Assembly (NCBI RefSeq): GCF_018728565.1 | Contig: NZ_JACSOI010000005.1 | Coordinates: forward strand, 310,001 to 374,000 | Direction of reading: 5' to 3' | DNA length: 64,000 nt | Source of the DNA: Zobellia russellii | Lineage (GTDB): Bacteria; Bacteroidota; Bacteroidia; Flavobacteriales; Flavobacteriaceae | In this document: piece after piece, positions 35,037 to 44,338 of the stretch | Numbering within the stretch: position 1 is the stretch's first letter | How the letters are laid out: the number at the start of each line of letters is the position of its first letter | The notes under the pieces: generated by a model | The model's input: only the letters and a program-made list of their open reading frames with translations | Database searches by the model: none | Told to the model about the DNA's origin: nothing | Position numbers and translations under genes: made by a program

Positions 35037-35498
35037 ATGTCCGTTAAAATTACATCTTTTAAACCCGCGTATGCCCCCGTATTTAAAGAGCTCAACAAGA
35101 ATTGGATAGAACAATACTTTTCCATAGAACCTATGGATATTTCTGTATTGGAAAATTGCCAAGAATATATAATAGATAAAGGCGGATACATCTTTTTTGC
35201 TCAAATGGAAGATAATATAATAGGATGTTTTGCTCTTTTAAAAGTAAACAGTACCACATATGAGTTAGGAAAAATGGCTGTTTCAACAGAATTTAGAGGC
35301 CTCAAAGTGGGTCAGAAATTGTTGTCATTTGCTGTAGATTTTGCCAAAGAACAATCTTGGGAAACCCTTATTCTATATTCAAGCACCAAATTAGAGAACG
35401 CCTTACATATTTATAAAAAATTTGGTTTTAGAGAAGTACCTATGGAAGCACATGTAGAATACGCTCGAAGCGATATAAAAATGCAATTAACCTTATAA
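35037..35498 (+). CDS. GNAT-family N-acetyltransferase
   Basis: A 153-residue acetyltransferase with the standard GNAT motifs: motif A in YELGKMAVSTEFRGLKVGQK (the R-G-x-x-V-G-Q acetyl-CoA pyrophosphate loop) and the C-terminal YKKFGFREVP. It is cytoplasmic with an unknown acceptor. It lies seven bases before the metallo-hydrolase gene and is probably co-transcribed. Confidence 0.9.
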   Translation: MSVKITSFKPAYAPVFKELNKNWIEQYFSIEPMDISVLENCQEYIIDKGGYIFFAQMEDNIIGCFALLKVNSTTYELGKMAVSTEFRGLKVGQKLLSFAVDFAKEQSWETLILYSSTKLENALHIYKKFGFREVPMEAHVEYARSDIKMQLTL

Positions 35499-35505
35499 TA
35501 CTGTC

Positions 35506-36324
35506 ATGAAAAAATTATTAATCACACTTATAAGCTTTTCCGCCCTCTGTATGGGATGTAAAGAGAGTAAAAAAGAAACTGTAATTAACAAAGAGAATAC
35601 GCTGGAGGTCAACACTTCTACAAAAGCGCCTTCTAATGATAACACTAAAGCTTCAGAGGTGAAAATAATTCCCATTGAACATGCAACCGCGGTTTTAGAA
35701 TGGAAGAATATCACCATTTACGTGGACCCCGTTGGAGGCCTTGATGCTTTTAAAGGTCAAAAATCACCTGATTTAATATTGATTACAGACATACATGGAG
35801 ACCATTTTAACCTAGAGACCCTTGAAGCCCTAGGGACGGACAAAGCTAAAATAATAGTACCGCAAGCCGTTGCCGATAAACTTCCTAAAGTTTTCACCCC
35901 TCAAATAGACGTTTTAAATAATGGAGAAAGCAAAGAACGTTACGGAATAACGGTTGAAGCTGTACCTATGTATAATTTACGAGAAGAAGCGCTGAAGTTT
36001 CATGAAAAAGGTCGTGGCAATGGGTATATCCTAAACTTTTACAATCAACGTGTTTATTTTTCAGGTGATACCGAAGACATTCCAGAAATGAGAAGTTTAA
36101 AAAATATAGACAAAGCTTTTATTTGCATGAACCTGCCATACACTATGACACCCGAAAGTGCCGCCGATGCTGTATTGGAGTTTAAACCAAAAGAGGTCTA
36201 CCCTTATCATTACAGGGGAAAACCAGATGTTAGCGATGTTTCCAAGTTTAAGGAATTGGTAAACGCCGGTGATAAAAATATTAAAGTAGTTCAACTGGAT
36301 TGGTATCCTAATGAGGATTACTAG
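35506..36324 (+). CDS. Metallo-beta-lactamase-fold hydrolase, probable lipoprotein
   Basis: A 272-residue MBL-fold protein of the UlaG-like group. The N-terminal signal (MKKLLITLISFSALCMGCKE) has two cysteines; the second, Cys18, is the likely lipidation site, although the lipobox is irregular. A Ser/Lys/Thr-rich linker follows, then the metal site TDIHGDHFN (H-x-D-H-type motif varied as D-I-H-G-D-H), YFSGDTEDIPEM and YPYHYRGKPD. It is expected to be a metal-dependent hydrolase anchored in the periplasm or on the surface. The substrate is unknown. It ends at a bidirectional terminator. Confidence 0.87.
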   Translation: MKKLLITLISFSALCMGCKESKKETVINKENTLEVNTSTKAPSNDNTKASEVKIIPIEHATAVLEWKNITIYVDPVGGLDAFKGQKSPDLILITDIHGDHFNLETLEALGTDKAKIIVPQAVADKLPKVFTPQIDVLNNGESKERYGITVEAVPMYNLREEALKFHEKGRGNGYILNFYNQRVYFSGDTEDIPEMRSLKNIDKAFICMNLPYTMTPESAADAVLEFKPKEVYPYHYRGKPDVSDVSKFKELVNAGDKNIKVVQLDWYPNEDY

Positions 36325-36343
36325 ATGTAACGAGAAGAACATA

Positions 36344-36379
36344 AAAAAAAGCTCTTGAAGAATTTCAAGAGCTTTTTTT
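36344..36379 (+). terminator. Bidirectional terminator between the hydrolase and ettA
   Basis: A perfect 16-bp stem (36344-36359 with 36364-36379) around a four-base loop. A-run and T-run flanks serve both converging genes. Confidence 0.92.
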
Positions 36380-36398
36380 ATTGTTAAAATCGAATTTA

Positions 36399-38090
36399 TT
36401 ATCGAATCAATTTCTTGTATTTTATTCGCTTAGGAATTAAATCTCCACCTAAACGTTTCTTCTTGTTTTCTTCATAATCCGAGAAAGAACCTTCAAAGAA
36501 ATACACCTGAGAATCGCCTTCAAAAGCCAAAATGTGCGTACAGATACGATCTAAGAACCAACGGTCGTGAGAAATAACAACAGCACAACCCGCAAAGTTT
36601 TCAAGACCTTCCTCCAATGCTCGTAAAGTATTCACATCTAAGTCGTTAGTAGGCTCATCTAAAAGCAATACATTACCTTCTTCCTTTAAGGTCATTGCCA
36701 AGTGCAAACGGTTACGTTCACCACCGGAAAGCATGTTTACTTTCTTATTCTGCTCGCTTCCCGAAAAGTTGAACCTGCTTAAATACGCCCGAGAATTTAC
36801 TTGTCTACCACCCATCATAATAAGCTCTTGCTCATCACTAAAGTTTTGCCAAATAGTTTTCTCCGGGTCTATATTGGAATGACTTTGGTCTACATAGGAA
36901 ATTTTTGCGGTCTCCCCTACTTCAAAATCACCTTTGTCTGGCTGCTCCTCGCCCATGATCATTCTAAAAATAGTGGTCTTACCAGCTCCATTCGGGCCAA
37001 TTACACCAACAATACCTGCCTGTGGAAGTTTAAAGTTCAAATCTTCGTAAAGCAATTTATCATCATATGCCTTACTTACTCCTTTCGCCTCCAATACATT
37101 TGTTCCTAAACGCGGTCCGTTTGGAATATAAATTTCAAGTTTCTCGTCAAGCTGTTTTTGATCTTGACTCATCAACTTATCGTAATTCTTTAAACGCGCT
37201 TTCTGTTTGGTCTGACGCCCTTTAGCACCTTGACGCACCCAGTCCAGCTCGCGCTCCAATGTCTTTTGTCTTTTGGAGGCCGTTTTACTTTCATCTGCCA
37301 ATCGTTTGGATTTTTGGTCCAACCAGCTAGAGTAGTTTCCTTTCCAAGGAATACCTTCTCCGCGGTCAAGCTCTAAAATCCACCCAGCAACGTTATCCAA
37401 GAAATATCTATCGTGCGTTACGGCAATAACGGTCCCTTTATATTGGGCCAAGTGGTGTTCTAACCAGTGTACAGATTCGGCATCAAGGTGGTTAGTAGGT
37501 TCATCCAATAATAATATTTCAGGTTCCTGAAGCAGTAAACGGCAAAGTGCCACTCGTCTTCGCTCACCTCCTGAAAGCACCCCTATCTTTTTATCCGGGT
37601 CCGGAGTACGGAGCGCATCCATAGCTATTTCTAGTTTGGTATCCAGTTCCCAAGCATTAGACGCATCAATTTTATCTTGAAGCTCAGCTTGCTTATCCAT
37701 CAACTTCTGCATCTTGTCCGCATCTTCATAAACTTCAGGAAGACCGAACATGTCGTTTATTTTATTGTACTCATCCAGTATCGCAACCGTCTCACTAACA
37801 CCTTCCTTTACAATCTCAAGAACGGTTTTATTCTCATCCAACTCCGGCTCTTGCTCCAAGTACCCCACTTTATATCCTGGGGAAAAGACAACATCACCTT
37901 GAAAATTTTTATCCACACCCGCTATAATCTTAAGCAAGGTGGACTTACCTGATCCGTTAAGGCCAAGAATACCAATCTTAGCTCCGTAAAAAAAGCTCAG
38001 ATATATGTTTTTAAGAACGGGCGTATTTGCGCTCTTATATGTTTTGGTGACTCCGGACATGGAGAAAATCACCTTCTTATCATCAGACAT
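36399..38090 (-). CDS. ettA: Energy-dependent translational throttle protein EttA
   Basis: A 563-residue ABC-F ATPase that binds the ribosomal E site and gates early elongation according to the ATP/ADP ratio. Two complete ABC modules are visible: Walker A GLNGSGKST and GPNGAGKTT, signatures LSGGERRRVAL and LSGGERNRLHLA, and Walker B LLLDEPTNHLD and LLLDEPTNDLD. The tandem ABC layout, the basic linker region SKRLADESKTASKRQKTLE, and the length are all standard for EttA. There is no membrane segment. It is followed on the same strand by nothing and preceded by a small membrane protein gene 45 bases away. Confidence 0.96.
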   Translation of the reverse strand: MSDDKKVIFSMSGVTKTYKSANTPVLKNIYLSFFYGAKIGILGLNGSGKSTLLKIIAGVDKNFQGDVVFSPGYKVGYLEQEPELDENKTVLEIVKEGVSETVAILDEYNKINDMFGLPEVYEDADKMQKLMDKQAELQDKIDASNAWELDTKLEIAMDALRTPDPDKKIGVLSGGERRRVALCRLLLQEPEILLLDEPTNHLDAESVHWLEHHLAQYKGTVIAVTHDRYFLDNVAGWILELDRGEGIPWKGNYSSWLDQKSKRLADESKTASKRQKTLERELDWVRQGAKGRQTKQKARLKNYDKLMSQDQKQLDEKLEIYIPNGPRLGTNVLEAKGVSKAYDDKLLYEDLNFKLPQAGIVGVIGPNGAGKTTIFRMIMGEEQPDKGDFEVGETAKISYVDQSHSNIDPEKTIWQNFSDEQELIMMGGRQVNSRAYLSRFNFSGSEQNKKVNMLSGGERNRLHLAMTLKEEGNVLLLDEPTNDLDVNTLRALEEGLENFAGCAVVISHDRWFLDRICTHILAFEGDSQVYFFEGSFSDYEENKKKRLGGDLIPKRIKYKKLIR

Positions 38091-38135
38091 AAAATAATAT
38101 TAAGTAATTTATAAAAAGGATATTACACTGTTTAT

Positions 38136-38318
38136 CTAAACTCTTCCTTTAAGAGCATTGAACACCCAAGCAATAGCAAAAAATCCTATTCCCACGGAGG
38201 CAAAGCCCCAACCCGCAACTTCATCGTATCTAAAAGCGCCTAAGGCTATTAGGGCCAGACCCACAAAAATCATTATAAAAGTGGCCCATGCCAGTACGGT
38301 ATTTTTATTCATTCCCAT
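38136..38318 (-). CDS. CAL67264-like small membrane protein
   Basis: A 60-residue protein with two hydrophobic helices (about 8-30 and 36-54), starting MGMNKNTVLAWATFIMIFVG and ending WVFNALKGRV. It matches my memory of a conserved Flavobacteriia family named after locus CAL67264; the function is unknown. The name was not verified. It lies 45 bases upstream of ettA on the same strand, so the two may share a transcript. Confidence 0.82.
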   Translation of the reverse strand: MGMNKNTVLAWATFIMIFVGLALIALGAFRYDEVAGWGFASVGIGFFAIAWVFNALKGRV

Positions 38319-38371
38319 GGTATATTGGTTTCAATTTTGGTAACTTCAAATATCGTAATTTTTATAGTATT

Positions 38372-39376
38372 CTAAGGCTCTACACCTTCTTTTTGTTGTT
38401 CAAAAGGAAAAATAACACCCGTTTTCTGTCGTACTTGAAACAAAAGGTCTGCTAAATCCTTACTATTTTGATGACTCCACAGTTTACTTTCTAGTTCACC
38501 GGATGCCAAACAGGCATGAACTTCTTCAATTTCATAGGTATATCCTTTACCGTGGGTAGGTAGGTCATAGTTAGTCAACACGCTATCTTTTTCTACCGAA
38601 TAGCCTTGTGCTTCATGCCATCTTGGGTGCAGAAAAATACTGCCTTCACTCCCCGAAATTTCGGCCTTCATCTCAGATTTGGAGTTCAAACCACTATATA
38701 AAATAGCCTGTGCCTCCTCATATTCAAAAATCATTGATGTCTGCATTTCTATTCCCGTTTTAAATAAACGAGAAGATGCCTGAATGTTCTTGGGCATTCC
38801 CAAAACTAAATAGGACAGAAAAATAGGATAAATACCTATATCCAATAAAGAACCACCAGCTAAATTTGGATTCAACAACCTATTTTTTGGGTCTCTTCCC
38901 AAAGCATAAAACGCAAAGTCTGCATGAATGAACCCTACAGAACCAATTTCACCCTGCTCTACCAATTGTTTTGCTTTTTGAATAGATGGATTAAAACGAC
39001 TCCAAAGCGCCTCCATTAAGAAGACTTTGTTCTTTTTTGCGGATGCAATCATCCTTGATACTTCTTGGGGGTTAACGCCCATTGGTTTTTCACAGAGCAC
39101 ATGCTTGCCATTTTCCATGGCCTTAATACTTAAATCTTCATGCAATGTATGTGGCGTTGCTATGTATACAACATCAACTTCAGCAGACTTAAATAAGGCT
39201 TCATAACTATCAAAAGTATGGGGCGCCCCATATTCATCTGCAAACTCTTTTGCTTTGTCCATGCTTCTTGAGGCAACACCAGTAAGCCTTCCTCCAGAAA
39301 CCAAAGCCAAATCTTTAGCAAAACTATGTGCTATGCTTCCCAAGCCTACAATTCCCCAACGTATTTCCTGTGCCAT
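38372..39376 (-). CDS. Gfo/Idh/MocA-family NAD(P)-dependent oxidoreductase
   Basis: A 334-residue dehydrogenase. The N-terminal Rossmann fold begins IRWGIVGLGSIAHSFAKDL (GxGxxx dinucleotide motif). The EKPMGVNP motif with its catalytic-site lysine and the GGSLLDIGIYPI segment with its Asp are in family positions. The C-terminal substrate domain resembles trans-1,2-dihydrobenzenediol dehydrogenase and sugar dehydrogenases. The frame opens at 39406, but the ATG at 39376 sits directly before the Rossmann strand. It is divergent from the acyl-CoA carboxylase gene with 73 bases between starts. The substrate is unknown. Confidence 0.9.
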   Translation of the reverse strand: MAQEIRWGIVGLGSIAHSFAKDLALVSGGRLTGVASRSMDKAKEFADEYGAPHTFDSYEALFKSAEVDVVYIATPHTLHEDLSIKAMENGKHVLCEKPMGVNPQEVSRMIASAKKNKVFLMEALWSRFNPSIQKAKQLVEQGEIGSVGFIHADFAFYALGRDPKNRLLNPNLAGGSLLDIGIYPIFLSYLVLGMPKNIQASSRLFKTGIEMQTSMIFEYEEAQAILYSGLNSKSEMKAEISGSEGSIFLHPRWHEAQGYSVEKDSVLTNYDLPTHGKGYTYEIEEVHACLASGELESKLWSHQNSKDLADLLFQVRQKTGVIFPFEQQKEGVEP

Positions 39377-39449
39377 ATGATTTTCGATTTTTTCAAATGT
39401 AAACAATTTTACTCCTTATCTTTAAGCATTGAAATGTCAAGGCAAAAAA

Positions 39450-41078
39450 ATGGATTTAAAATTTAACAAGAACGAAGATCACAATAAATTACTCCTAAGC
39501 GACCTGAAAAGAAGGTTGGCCCAAGTAAAATTGGGTGGTGGAAAAGCACGTATTCAAAAGCAGCACGACCAAGGCAAAATGACGGCTCGTGAACGCATAG
39601 ACTATCTATTGGACGATAATACGGATAGTCTTGAAATAGGTGCTTTTGTAGGCGACGGCATGTACGAAGAACATGGTGGATGCCCCTCCGGAGGCGTTGT
39701 TATTAAAATTGGATACGTATCCGGCAAACAATGTATTGTGGTGGCCAATGATGCCACGGTAAAAGCCGGGGCTTGGTTCCCCATTACGGGAAAGAAAAAT
39801 CTACGTGCGCAAGAAATTGCTATGGAGAACCGCTTACCCATCATCTATTTAGTGGATAGTGCCGGTGTTTATCTTCCTTTGCAGGACGAGATTTTTCCGG
39901 ACAAGGAACATTTTGGGCGCATTTTTAGAAACAATGCCGTAATGAGTAGTATGGGTATCACACAAATTGCGGCCGTCATGGGCAGTTGTGTGGCCGGCGG
40001 GGCCTATCTACCTATTATGAGCGACGAAGCTTTAATTGTGGATAAGACGGGAAGTATTTTCTTGGCCGGAAGCTACCTTGTTAAAGCGGCCATTGGCGAG
40101 AGTATAGATAACGAAACCCTTGGTGGCGCCACTACGCATTGTGAAGTTAGTGGGGTGACCGATTACAAAGCCAAAGATGATGCCGATGCACTGAATACCA
40201 TAAAAAATATTATGGATAAAATTGGTGATTTTGATAAGGCTGGCTACAACAGAAAAGAGGCCGCAAAACCCAAAGACAACCCTGATGATATTTTTGGAAT
40301 TTTACCCAATTCCAGAACGGACCAGTACGATATGGGCGAGATTATAAAACGTCTGGTTGACAATTCTGAGTTTGAAGAATATAAAGAAGGCTATGGAAAA
40401 ACCATACTTACGGGATATGCGCGTATAGATGGTTGGGCCGTAGGTATAGTGGCCAACCAGCGTAAAGTAGTCAAAACCAAAAAAGGTGAAATGCAGTTTG
40501 GAGGGGTTATTTACTCGGATTCTGCGGATAAGGCCACCCGGTTTATTGCCAATTGCAACCAAAAGAAAATTCCCCTTGTATTCTTACAGGATGTTACCGG
40601 TTTCATGGTGGGCAGCAAAAGCGAACATGGAGGCATCATTAAAGATGGCGCCAAAATGGTGAATGCCGTTAGTAACTCCGTTGTTCCCAAATTCACTATC
40701 GTAATCGGCAATAGCTATGGGGCCGGAAACTATGCTATGTGCGGCAAGGCATATGACCCCAGACTCATTGCCGCTTGGCCAAGTGCCGAATTGGCTGTGA
40801 TGGGCGGAAATTCCGCGGCTAAAGTACTTTTACAAATCGAAAAGGCTTCTCTTAAGAAAAAAGGTGAAACAATCACCGAGAAGAAAGAAGCAGAACTTTT
40901 CAATAAAATAAAAAGCAGGTATGATAATCAAGTTTCTCCCTATTACGCCGCTTCACGTCTTTGGACCGATGCCGTAATAAACCCTCTAGATACCCGTAAA
41001 TGGATTTCTATGGGAATTGAAGCCGCAAACCATGCTCCAATTGAAAAAGATTTTAATTTAGGTGTTATTCAGGTATAA
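39450..41078 (+). CDS. Acyl-CoA carboxylase beta subunit (carboxyltransferase)
   Basis: A 542-residue carboxyltransferase subunit closest to methylcrotonyl-CoA carboxylase beta. It moves a carboxyl group from carboxybiotin to an acyl-CoA. Crotonase-like motifs include QHDQGKMTARERIDYLLD, the oxyanion-hole Gly-rich segments GSCVAGGAYLP and GNSYGAGNYAMCG, and the C-terminal AADSRLWTDAVI-like ASRLWTDAVINPL. The ATG at 39450 (MDLKFNKNEDHN) is preferred to a TTG at 39429. Normally a biotin carboxylase/carrier alpha subunit is adjacent; here none is, so the partner must be elsewhere. A role in leucine degradation is the best guess. Confidence 0.92.
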   Translation: MDLKFNKNEDHNKLLLSDLKRRLAQVKLGGGKARIQKQHDQGKMTARERIDYLLDDNTDSLEIGAFVGDGMYEEHGGCPSGGVVIKIGYVSGKQCIVVANDATVKAGAWFPITGKKNLRAQEIAMENRLPIIYLVDSAGVYLPLQDEIFPDKEHFGRIFRNNAVMSSMGITQIAAVMGSCVAGGAYLPIMSDEALIVDKTGSIFLAGSYLVKAAIGESIDNETLGGATTHCEVSGVTDYKAKDDADALNTIKNIMDKIGDFDKAGYNRKEAAKPKDNPDDIFGILPNSRTDQYDMGEIIKRLVDNSEFEEYKEGYGKTILTGYARIDGWAVGIVANQRKVVKTKKGEMQFGGVIYSDSADKATRFIANCNQKKIPLVFLQDVTGFMVGSKSEHGGIIKDGAKMVNAVSNSVVPKFTIVIGNSYGAGNYAMCGKAYDPRLIAAWPSAELAVMGGNSAAKVLLQIEKASLKKKGETITEKKEAELFNKIKSRYDNQVSPYYAASRLWTDAVINPLDTRKWISMGIEAANHAPIEKDFNLGVIQV

Positions 41079-41103
41079 TCTAGTTTCTGGATTACTACAG
41101 AAG

Positions 41104-42204
41104 TTATAAGGCGACCTTTTTCAAGGTTGCCTTTCTTTTTATTTTTCCGCTAGACGTCTCAACAAAAGCGTCTACCGTAAAAATTTCCTTAGGTATTTCA
41201 TATTTTTTAAGCGAACCCAGATTCGCTATTTTTTCTTTAAGTGCGGCTATTTTAGGAATTCCTTCTACGAGCAAAACTAATTTCTGACCAAGGTTTTCAT
41301 TGGGTACGCCTGCCACAAAAAACCTATTTTCCATAACTGCGGCCAGCTTTGCTTCCACCTGTTCGGGAAATAGTTTTACACCTCCTGAATTAATTACATT
41401 ATCCAAACGCCCCAACCACTTAAAGGTTTTTTCCGAAGTTAAGTGTACCATATCATTAGTATGTATAGTTTCGTTAGCAACCAATGGCGCATCAATTACC
41501 AAACACCCCCTATCATCTGTGGCAATCTTCACATTCGCTAAGGTTGTAAACACATCCAAATCTATATCCGTTTGAACTAATGCCGCTAATAATGGCTTCA
41601 CCGCAATATGCGTTATAGTTTCGGTCATGCCGTATGTTTCGTAGACGTTTGTTCTTAGTGATGCTTTAAGAAACTCCTCCTTCAACTTATAAGAAACTGG
41701 AGCACCGCCTACAATAAGTTTTTTCACCCTGTCCAACTCATTAAACGAATCCCCAAACTGCAAGGGAACCATAGCTACAAAATCATACGAAGCCGAAGTT
41801 TCCAATAAAGGATTTGACGAAGGAGCAACACAATCTATGGATAGCCCTAAAACCATGGCCCTTACCAACATCATTTTACCCGCTATAAAACTCACCGGAA
41901 GACAAAGAAGAGCCGTATCCCCAGGTTTAAGATTGAAGAAATCACCAGTGGCAATAGCCGAATTTACCATGTGCTGTTTTTGTAGAACAATAGGCTTGGG
42001 GACTCCTGTAGAACCCGAAGTGTGTACGGTTACGGTAGATTCATTATTCAACCAGTCTATGAGAAAATCGCCAATTTCCTTTTCAAAGGCTTTCCCCTCC
42101 TTAACAAAACTATAGGCTACTTCTTTTAGCTCTTCCTTAGAATACGAAATTCCGTTTAGCCTAAACTGTTCATGAAGTTTTTTATAGGTCCGTTCGCTCA
42201 TCAT
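41104..42204 (-). CDS. menE: o-Succinylbenzoate-CoA ligase (MenE)
   Basis: A 366-residue adenylate-forming enzyme that activates o-succinylbenzoate to its CoA ester in menaquinone synthesis. Motifs are the P-loop TVHTSGSTGVPKPI, the A5-type YETYGMTET, KWLGRLDNVINSGGVKLFPE (A8) and the final catalytic lysine in SSGKIKRKA. At 366 residues it is shorter than the typical 450-490 MenE, as is common in Bacteroidota. Its start overlaps the CPBP gene by 23 bases and menC is just upstream, which supports the MenE assignment over another acyl-CoA ligase. Confidence 0.93.
   Translation of the reverse strand: MMSERTYKKLHEQFRLNGISYSKEELKEVAYSFVKEGKAFEKEIGDFLIDWLNNESTVTVHTSGSTGVPKPIVLQKQHMVNSAIATGDFFNLKPGDTALLCLPVSFIAGKMMLVRAMVLGLSIDCVAPSSNPLLETSASYDFVAMVPLQFGDSFNELDRVKKLIVGGAPVSYKLKEEFLKASLRTNVYETYGMTETITHIAVKPLLAALVQTDIDLDVFTTLANVKIATDDRGCLVIDAPLVANETIHTNDMVHLTSEKTFKWLGRLDNVINSGGVKLFPEQVEAKLAAVMENRFFVAGVPNENLGQKLVLLVEGIPKIAALKEKIANLGSLKKYEIPKEIFTVDAFVETSSGKIKRKATLKKVAL
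41108..41140 (+). terminator. Terminator of the carboxylase gene, inside the menE 3' end
   Basis: An 11-bp stem (41108-41118 with 41123-41133) with one G-U pair and a four-base loop, followed by TCTTTTT on the plus strand. It lies in the last codons of the convergent menE gene. Confidence 0.72.
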
Positions 42205-43144
42205 TCAGGGCTAAAAATGTTTCTTTGGAGGGTACATCTCCCGTTAAACGCTCTTTCCAATCGGACCAATTGTATTTTTTAGCAAAGACAAAAAGTAAAA
42301 TAGGATAAATAACAAAAACAGGTACTAATACATCCCAACCCAAAACAGGGTCGGAAACGTCACGATATAACGAATCAACTTGAAAAGCTGTCCAATCCGC
42401 TGTTACCAAAAGTGCCGCAGTAAGATTATTAGCGGCGTGGAACCCTAAAGCCAGTTCCAAACCTTCGTCCATCAAGGTTAAAATTCCAAGAAAAAAACCG
42501 GTTCCTATATAGAATACCAAAATACCATACCCCATTTTAGCGACCTCTGGATTAAAAATATGCATGATTCCAAAAAGTAGGGAAGTCACCACAAGGGGCA
42601 CCCAACGGTTCTTTGCCATAATGCCCAAACCTTGCATCATATATCCCCTCATATAATATTCCTCCATGCTAGTCTGTAAGGGAATCATCAAAACAGAAAT
42701 AATAGCAAGAATTACAAAGGGAACAAGGTTAAAATTGAATTCATAATCTTCAGGTGAAAGAGCAATATCTACAAATGTAAATGCCGATGAAACTAAAGCC
42801 CAGATGGCAAACGCAAAAAACACCCTTTTAAAATCAATTTTCTTTCTAGACGTAGTAAGCTGCGTTATTTTTTGTTTATGTACTATGATTGTATAAGCAA
42901 ACAGCGCTATGAGTCCAATGACAAATGTCAACAACATAAAGAATAACAATGTATTGGAGCCCAAAACATTGGCCATAGCCCCCATGTCTCCAGAACCTAA
43001 AACCGAAAGATTATCTGCCTCTACCAAAAGCGCAATAATCAATGGGGTTCCCCCTATAAATTGCCAAACAAAAAATATGGCAACAAGGCCAAGAATATAT
43101 CTCCAAGGGTCACTTAAACCTTTATAGGCCTGTGCTATATACAT
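42182..43144 (-). CDS. CPBP-family intramembrane glutamic protease
   Basis: A 320-residue membrane protein with about eight hydrophobic segments. The CPBP (CAAX protease and bacteriocin-processing) motifs are complete: EEYYMRGYMMQ (EE-x-x-x-R), FGIMHIFNP (F-x-x-x-H), and GFHAANNLTAA (H-x-x-x-N). It cleaves within or near the membrane; in bacteria its substrates are mostly unknown. It sits between menC and menE, overlapping each by 10 and 23 bases. The tight overlaps suggest one transcript, though no step of menaquinone synthesis needs a protease. Confidence 0.93.
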   Translation of the reverse strand: MYIAQAYKGLSDPWRYILGLVAIFFVWQFIGGTPLIIALLVEADNLSVLGSGDMGAMANVLGSNTLLFFMLLTFVIGLIALFAYTIIVHKQKITQLTTSRKKIDFKRVFFAFAIWALVSSAFTFVDIALSPEDYEFNFNLVPFVILAIISVLMIPLQTSMEEYYMRGYMMQGLGIMAKNRWVPLVVTSLLFGIMHIFNPEVAKMGYGILVFYIGTGFFLGILTLMDEGLELALGFHAANNLTAALLVTADWTAFQVDSLYRDVSDPVLGWDVLVPVFVIYPILLFVFAKKYNWSDWKERLTGDVPSKETFLALNDERTDL

Positions 43145-44187
43145 AAATCTTCTATTAAGTTATTCTTCCATTTTTTATTGCCGTCATAAAACAACTGTCC
43201 GTTTAGGACCGTAAGCGGTGATTCTAAATTATTGGTATACAAACTACCGGTTCCCAAACCTTGTGGCATGGAGCTTTTTAAAGTATAAGTCCATTGCGCT
43301 ATGGCATTCAGCCCAATATTACTTTCCAAAGCGCTGGTAATCCACCAGCCAATGTCCATTTTCTCAGCAAGTTCAATCCATTCCTGGCATCCTCTGAACC
43401 CTCCTACCAAACTAGGCTTAAGAATTATGTACTGAGGTTGTATGGTTTGTAGTAATTCTTTCTTTTTCGTTACATCAAAAACCCCTATTAATTCCTCATC
43501 AAGAGCAATAGGCAAAGGTGTAGTTGCACATAATTCCCTCATGGCTTTATATTGACCTTGTTTTATGGGCTGCTCTATGGAATGTAATTCGTATTCACTC
43601 AAATCTTTAAGTCTTTTGAACGCTTTATCTGCTGAAAACGCTCCGTTGGCATCTACGCGCAATTCAATTTGCGAAGCATCATATTTTTCTCTAATCGACT
43701 TTAAAAGAGCTATTTCAGCATCAAAATCTATAGCCCCTATTTTCATTTTAATACACTTGAAGCCTTCTTCTAACTTCTGATCTATTTGCTTATGCATAAA
43801 CGTTTCTTCGCCCATCCAGATCAAACCGTTAATCTCAATAGGTTGTTGTTTTTCTATAAATGCCGATGGATATAAATGAAATGGATTGGCTGCCCGAAGT
43901 GATAAAAATGCCTGCTCCACGCCAAATTGTATGCTAGGAAATTCCATTAATGCCTCCCACAAAGCCTCTTTACCAAGATGAATATTATCACAGGTCCATT
44001 TTAGCTTTTCTTCATACCCCCTCACATCATCAATACTGAGTCCTCTTAGAATACCGCATTCCCCAATTCCTTTTTTACCGTTTTCATCAAGGATAAGAAA
44101 CCAAGTTTCCTTTTGTGTCAATACGCCTCGTGAAGTACCACTAGGACGCTTAAAATCTAAAATATACTTTCTGTAGATTGCTTGCAT
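43135..44187 (-). CDS. menC: o-Succinylbenzoate synthase (MenC)
   Basis: A 350-residue enolase-superfamily enzyme that dehydrates SHCHC to o-succinylbenzoate. The KMKIG motif (catalytic lysine), the metal-binding Asp in RVDANGAF, the Glu in SIEQPIKQ, the Asp in IALDEEL, and the second lysine in YIILKPSLVGG are in the right order. The frame opens at a TTG at 44199, but the ATG at 44187 (MQAIYRKYILDFKRP) fits the capping domain. It overlaps the CPBP gene by 10 bases and is followed by menE. A relaxed N-succinylamino acid racemase activity is known in the family, but the men context decides. Confidence 0.94.
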   Translation of the reverse strand: MQAIYRKYILDFKRPSGTSRGVLTQKETWFLILDENGKKGIGECGILRGLSIDDVRGYEEKLKWTCDNIHLGKEALWEALMEFPSIQFGVEQAFLSLRAANPFHLYPSAFIEKQQPIEINGLIWMGEETFMHKQIDQKLEEGFKCIKMKIGAIDFDAEIALLKSIREKYDASQIELRVDANGAFSADKAFKRLKDLSEYELHSIEQPIKQGQYKAMRELCATTPLPIALDEELIGVFDVTKKKELLQTIQPQYIILKPSLVGGFRGCQEWIELAEKMDIGWWITSALESNIGLNAIAQWTYTLKSSMPQGLGTGSLYTNNLESPLTVLNGQLFYDGNKKWKNNLIEDLCI

Positions 44188-44338
44188 AACCAAATTCAAA
44201 TTTAGCTATATTTTACCTTTTAATCCTTGTAAAAAGGCAAGCATAAACAATAAACCGGTTTGATACAGGTAAGACGTTTTAAACAAGGGAGTTGTGGCAC
44301 TCCAAGCACTTAAAATAAAAATCTAAGAAAAGTTTTTT

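Noticed and set aside
35506-36324. Beta-lactamase resistance gene
   Set aside because: The metallo-beta-lactamase fold is shared by many hydrolases; the motif pattern is UlaG-like and not that of class B enzymes.
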